This document shows, piece after piece, positions 60,926 to 64,000 of a stretch of DNA of 64,000 bases; the first letter of the stretch is position 1, and every line of letters begins with the position of its first letter. This DNA comes from Lepidostoma basale (taxonomy: Eukaryota; Arthropoda; Insecta; Trichoptera; Lepidostomatidae): contig JAHDVF020000661.1 in assembly GCA_022606425.2 (NCBI GenBank), positions 434,001 to 498,000 on the forward strand, given 5' to 3'. The notes beneath the pieces are model-generated. The model was not told where the DNA came from, did not search any database, and saw only the letters and a list, made by a program, of their open reading frames with translations. A program made the position numbers and the translations under genes.

Positions 60926-61427
60926 AGTGAGCCTATTGTGTTATTATATATACACGTACATAATGTTTCAATGACGAATATTTAGTTAAAAATCACAAAA
61001 GAAAAACGCCTACATAAATGTTTTTAACTTAAATTAGTATATAAACCGGTACAGCACAATGTATTAAAAGAATGAAAGATGTACCCAAGGATCCGAGATA
61101 AAAAAGTCACCTTCATTAAAACATTCCGGACGATATTTAGCTAACTTCAAACATAACTCATAATTTCTCATTTTGTTTCCACTTCCGTTCCGCGGACGAC
61201 GGAAGCTGCCATGAAAAATGTTATTTTGCCCGAAAAGCTCTCCAGGAAAAGATTTTTTCAACGATAAAATCAAGCTAAAGGTACATTGTACTGTTATCCC
61301 ATTTTTTGCGCGAGAGATTCCATCCACTAAATTGTCGCTGAATGTGAATTAAACAGGAAACAATTAGCTTTCTAATAAAATCTAATAAATAAAATAGTTA
61401 GATTTTTTGTTTCTTGAACTTCTCTTC
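60926..61427. other. Unassigned; 87-codon minus-strand ORF
   Basis: 61064-61327 encodes an 87-residue frame (SLILSLKKSFPGELFGQN, YELCLKLAKYRPECFN) with balanced composition and no domain recognised. Low-confidence coding candidate. Confidence 0.35.
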
Positions 61428-61560
61428 TTATTCTTTCGCTGCCGTGTTAGATCCCCTCAACGTTGGCGATCACTGTAGCAAAAGCATGGTTGTATTCGCC
61501 ATAGTGATTCCTGGAAAAATATGACCAGAGTGGTTTAACGTTGCCTTCTCTGGTGGATTT
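61428..61560 (-). mobile_element. LINE-J 3' end, decayed
   Basis: TTCTTATTCTTTCGCTGCCG TGTTAGATCCCCTCAACGTTGG resembles the inverted J terminus at 48080-48260. Upstream coding blocks are not recognisable. Confidence 0.5.
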
Positions 61561-61844
61561 TTCTGTCGGGGTTACCTTCCCTTAGCTGTTTGGATCTGAT
61601 TGGAGGCGCCAGATACTCGCCTTTCATCCCCTCGTTATCTGCTGTGATCACACGGTTATGAGTGTGATCCCATTGGCCGGGGTTCGCGACAAGGACGCTA
61701 ACGAGTTGGACTAGCCAGTAGTGTTGCCGGTGGAATCCAGGCGTTTCGCAGAATTTAATAGAATCACACCCTCCAGCAATATGTGACTTGCCGCGACCTT
61801 ACTGACAGTTTGAACCCAACCCTTGAACGAAGATGTAAAACTCC

Positions 61845-62045
61845 ATATTAAATAATGAATATGAATGAGAACGTCTGTTTTCAAGATGTTTTATTAGAGT
61901 TTATTTATGTTTTATTATAAGAATTGTCAAATGTACATTTGATTGTGCCTTAGAAAGGCGAAACATGTCATTTCCTTAATTTATAATAAAAACATCTAGA
62001 AACTTTGCAACATTGACGTTTACATTTGTATTAATTATTAAAATA
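61845..62045. repeat. Beta element, mostly complete
   Basis: GAACGAAGATGTAAAACTCC, ATGAATATGAATGAGAACG, AAGATGTTTTATTAGAG and, after the centre, ATAATAAAAACATCTAGAAAC, TGTATTAATTATT. Plus-strand motif 61940-61975: TTGATTG (changed at 8 and 9), GCCTT/AAAGGC, GAAAC, AT, GTC. Confidence 0.62.
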
Positions 62046-62254
62046 GTTATACTTTGAATTTAAATATTGGTATATTAAAATGGAATTAAAAGATACCGAT
62101 AACTTGTTTAGATAAACCTTTTAAGATGATAATGAAGGTGTAAAGCTTTCGAAACATGACGAGAAAAATAATCTTAAAAGTGGAAGAAATATTGTTCTAT
62201 TTCATAATAAAAATTGTTACTGAATACTTGTTGGCAGGTGGTGAATCTCCTGGC

Positions 62255-62393
62255 TTCACAATAAAAGGAGCTACTGGACTAGTTTGAGGAACGTCGAGGA
62301 GCTGTTCCGAGCTGCCAGTGTCAGAGACGCCTACTCCCAGGTGATAGTCAGGTGATACTTGACATGGCACCGGAAGAAGAAGAAGAAGAATAC
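62255..62393 (+). mobile_element. LINE-J 3' end
   Basis: VEELFRAASVRDAYSQV in frame, then TGACATGGCACCGGAAGAAG with a GAA tail, the family terminus. Confidence 0.7.
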
Positions 62394-62554
62394 CTGAAAT
62401 ATCGTTGGTAATTTATTGTGTTTACAGTTTTTAAGAGTCGATAACACATAATATTAATACTCATTTCGGATCCGTATGGACAGCCAACGGAAAAGCAACG
62501 CTCACTCCAATTACTGGAAACCGATGCGAATAACATTATAACAGCAACAACAGC

Positions 62555-62811
62555 ATAACAAACCATCACGCCGCCCAGCATGCAGAACCAACTTGGCTAT
62601 GGTGATGCCGGTGGGGAGAGCAATTAAACTGCTGAACACAATCGCTTCGGAGATCGACGTCTTTCATATTCGTGAAAGTACGTTCAGAAGACAAACACTC
62701 TTGACTTTGGAGAGTATCTTGTATTTCTAATTTCTCATGCGTTCCTGATAATATATATTTTTTTTTATGTTTTACCTGTTCTCAATAGATGCCTTAAACT
62801 ATAATTGTGGC
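62555..62811 (+). mobile_element. LINE-B, 5' part of a split copy
   Basis: After a 20-bp inverted LINE-A terminus scrap (62560-62578), CAGAACCAACTTGGCTATGG begins the LINE-B end: PVGRAIKLLNTIASEIDVFH, IRESTFRRQTLLTLESI, stop, 3' UTR to ACTATAATTGT. It resumes at about 63232 beyond a second LINE-B. Confidence 0.82.
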
Positions 62812-63233
62812 TCTGTCCCACGGCATTTCTTTTGGGAGTGCTCGGAACCAGTTCTCTGCAGCTTCGAAAAGATGGACATTTAATTACCCATTTCTTTAGA
62901 TTAATAGGGGATACTTCGAGAACTCGGCCGCACTGGAGGGTGTTCGGCTTTTTGTCCCCGATAGATATCTCGCCAGAACCAATCTGCAATTAGTCTACTG
63001 AACGCGGTCTCCTCGGAGATCGACGTCTTTCATGTTAGTGAAAGTACGTTCAGAAGGCAAATACTCTTAATTCTGGAGAGTATCCTGTCTTCCTAATGTT
63101 GAACCATCTCTCATGCGTTTCTGGTAGTATACTATACACAATATATTATATTATATTATTTTACCTGTTCTCAATAGATGCCTTAAAAATAAATTTTGTA
63201 ATGTCTATTGATTAAATAAACTGATTTGATTTG
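62812..63233 (+). mobile_element. LINE-B inserted inside LINE-B
   Basis: CTCTGTCCCACGGCATTTC begins in the YPTAFRLGML block, includes LGTSSLQLRKDGHLI, a decayed LRNVFGFLSPIDIS region, an internal deletion in the RTNL block, SSEIDVFHVSESTFRRQ, its own 3' UTR and ATAAACTGATTTGATTTG. It interrupts the UTR of the flanking copy. Confidence 0.83.
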
Positions 63234-63278
63234 TTGTTTGTAATATCTTTTGAGAAAACAAAATGATTTGATTTGATA
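63234..63278 (+). mobile_element. LINE-B, 3' remainder of the split copy
   Basis: GTTTGTAATATCTTTTGAGAA and AATGATTTGATTTGATAT: the end of the outer copy's UTR and tail, continuous with 62811 by comparison with 33160-33475. Confidence 0.8.
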
Positions 63279-63284
63279 TATGGT

Positions 63285-63513
63285 CCCTCCAGTATTTTTT
63301 TCTAGATCTACTCCACCGAACCCTCTATTTTTTTATTATGTCTGCATTATGGACACGATCTCAGAGAGTTTTTTCAGTAATGTAAGTATAACCTTCATCT
63401 CAGATGTTCTTAGCATACCCATGGTTCGTACAGTGTCAGCCCGCGTCTAAACAGCATACGTCATGTGCTTGTGCTTGTTCTACCAGAACAGATTCTTCAG
63501 AAACCCTGACATT
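63285..63513 (-). mobile_element. LINE-G fragment
   Basis: The inverse strand repeats the 17300-17460 and 21560-21845 blocks: GGGTTCGGTGGAGTAGATC, CATCTGAGATGAAGG, GACGCGGGCTGACACTGTACG and the end TCAGGGTTTCTGAAGAATC. Frame broken. Confidence 0.72.
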
Positions 63514-63529
63514 TATAATAGAAGACATA

Positions 63530-63924
63530 TCGTCACCTGAGAGTAAGAAGGTTCCAACTGACAAAAGTAAAAAGCTGAGAAAAATGAAGTCAAAGTTTTG
63601 TTGGTTTCGGGTGTGAATCTTGGAATAAAAGGGTTTTATTCCAATTTCCAGAGATTCTTTTACCGAAAAGCGTGTAAAATTTTCTCTGGCGACAGTTGGA
63701 AGAATAAAGTTCTAGGTGTAAATGAATCCTTCTTCAGTGAATCGTATATTTTGAATGATCAGATGTAACTTGATTATTTTCGTAACATCAAAATGACGAT
63801 ACTATTACATGTTTTTTTTAATTGTACGTATTAATAAGTTTAGTAAGAACCCTTTTCACGAAAAAAAGCTAAATGTGAAATTTTGTTAGTAGTAAAGAGT
63901 GTCCCTCTTACTCTCAGGTGACGA
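63530..63924. mobile_element. MITE-P copy 2 (395 bp)
   Basis: Terminal inverted repeats TCGTCACCTGAGAGTAAG ... (inverse of TCGTCACCTGAGAGTAAG), flanked by TA at 63528-63529 and 63925-63926. The interior is the reverse of 49256-49646 with about 85-90% identity by eye. No ORF of its own; the plus-strand frame starting at 63404 ends within it. Confidence 0.82.
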
Positions 63925-64000
63925 TATTGAGATATAGCTATTTAATTGCATTATAATCGATTCCGTGTAAAAAGAATCGCGTAAAATGAGGCGTTAAATT

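Noticed and set aside
1..64000. CRISPR arrays, operons, bacterial genes or viral integrations
   Set aside because: No regularly spaced direct repeats, no Shine-Dalgarno-linked gene runs and no viral structural or polymerase motifs were seen. All RT fragments are of non-LTR type.

Overview
This is AT-rich (roughly 30-35% G+C by eye) insect nuclear DNA. One recognisable host gene, an RR-1 cuticular protein gene on the + strand at 34441-35271, sits in about 63 kb of nested transposon debris. The Rebers-Riddiford chitin-binding domain makes an arthropod certain. The mix of LINE C-terminal fragments, the short SINEs and the frequent (GAA)n or (TTAG)n tails fits a neopteran, probably holometabolous, insect. 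The order cannot be fixed from the sequence alone.

Layout: 1-34 kb is almost wholly fragments. These come from at least eleven LINE families, two SINE families, MITEs and fold-back elements. At 34.36-35.33 kb a GC-rich gene with TATA box, initiator, single-exon ORF and weak poly(A) signal stands out sharply in base composition. 35.3-64 kb returns to fragments. None of the LINE copies is intact. Nearly all are 5'-truncated pieces of the C-terminal region and 3' tail, many with frameshifts or stops.

Family names used here: LINE-A (RTE-like C-terminus 'GRPRKTWHDQI...SAYPFGETA', tail TTAG repeats; the commonest), LINE-B (CR1/Jockey-like, tail TTTGA repeats), LINE-D, G, H, I, J, M, O, Q and R (other LINE C-termini), SINE-1 (tRNA-like head, AAT tail), SINE-2 (unrelated head joined to the LINE-A 3' end), repeats E and F, MITE-P, MITE-S and a piggyBac-like MITE.

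The most interesting content is a set of fold-back repeats (alpha, beta, gamma, delta, epsilon, zeta). Their arms centre on hammerhead-ribozyme-like motifs: CTGANGA, a short hairpin with compensatory changes between copies, GAAAC, a palindromic helix III and a GTC-type cleavage site. All families carry one extra nucleotide between the CTGANGA box and helix II. Two families (beta, epsilon) replace the C3-G8 core pair with T3-A8. They resemble terminal repeats of Penelope-like elements or animal retrozymes, but no Penelope protein is encoded here.
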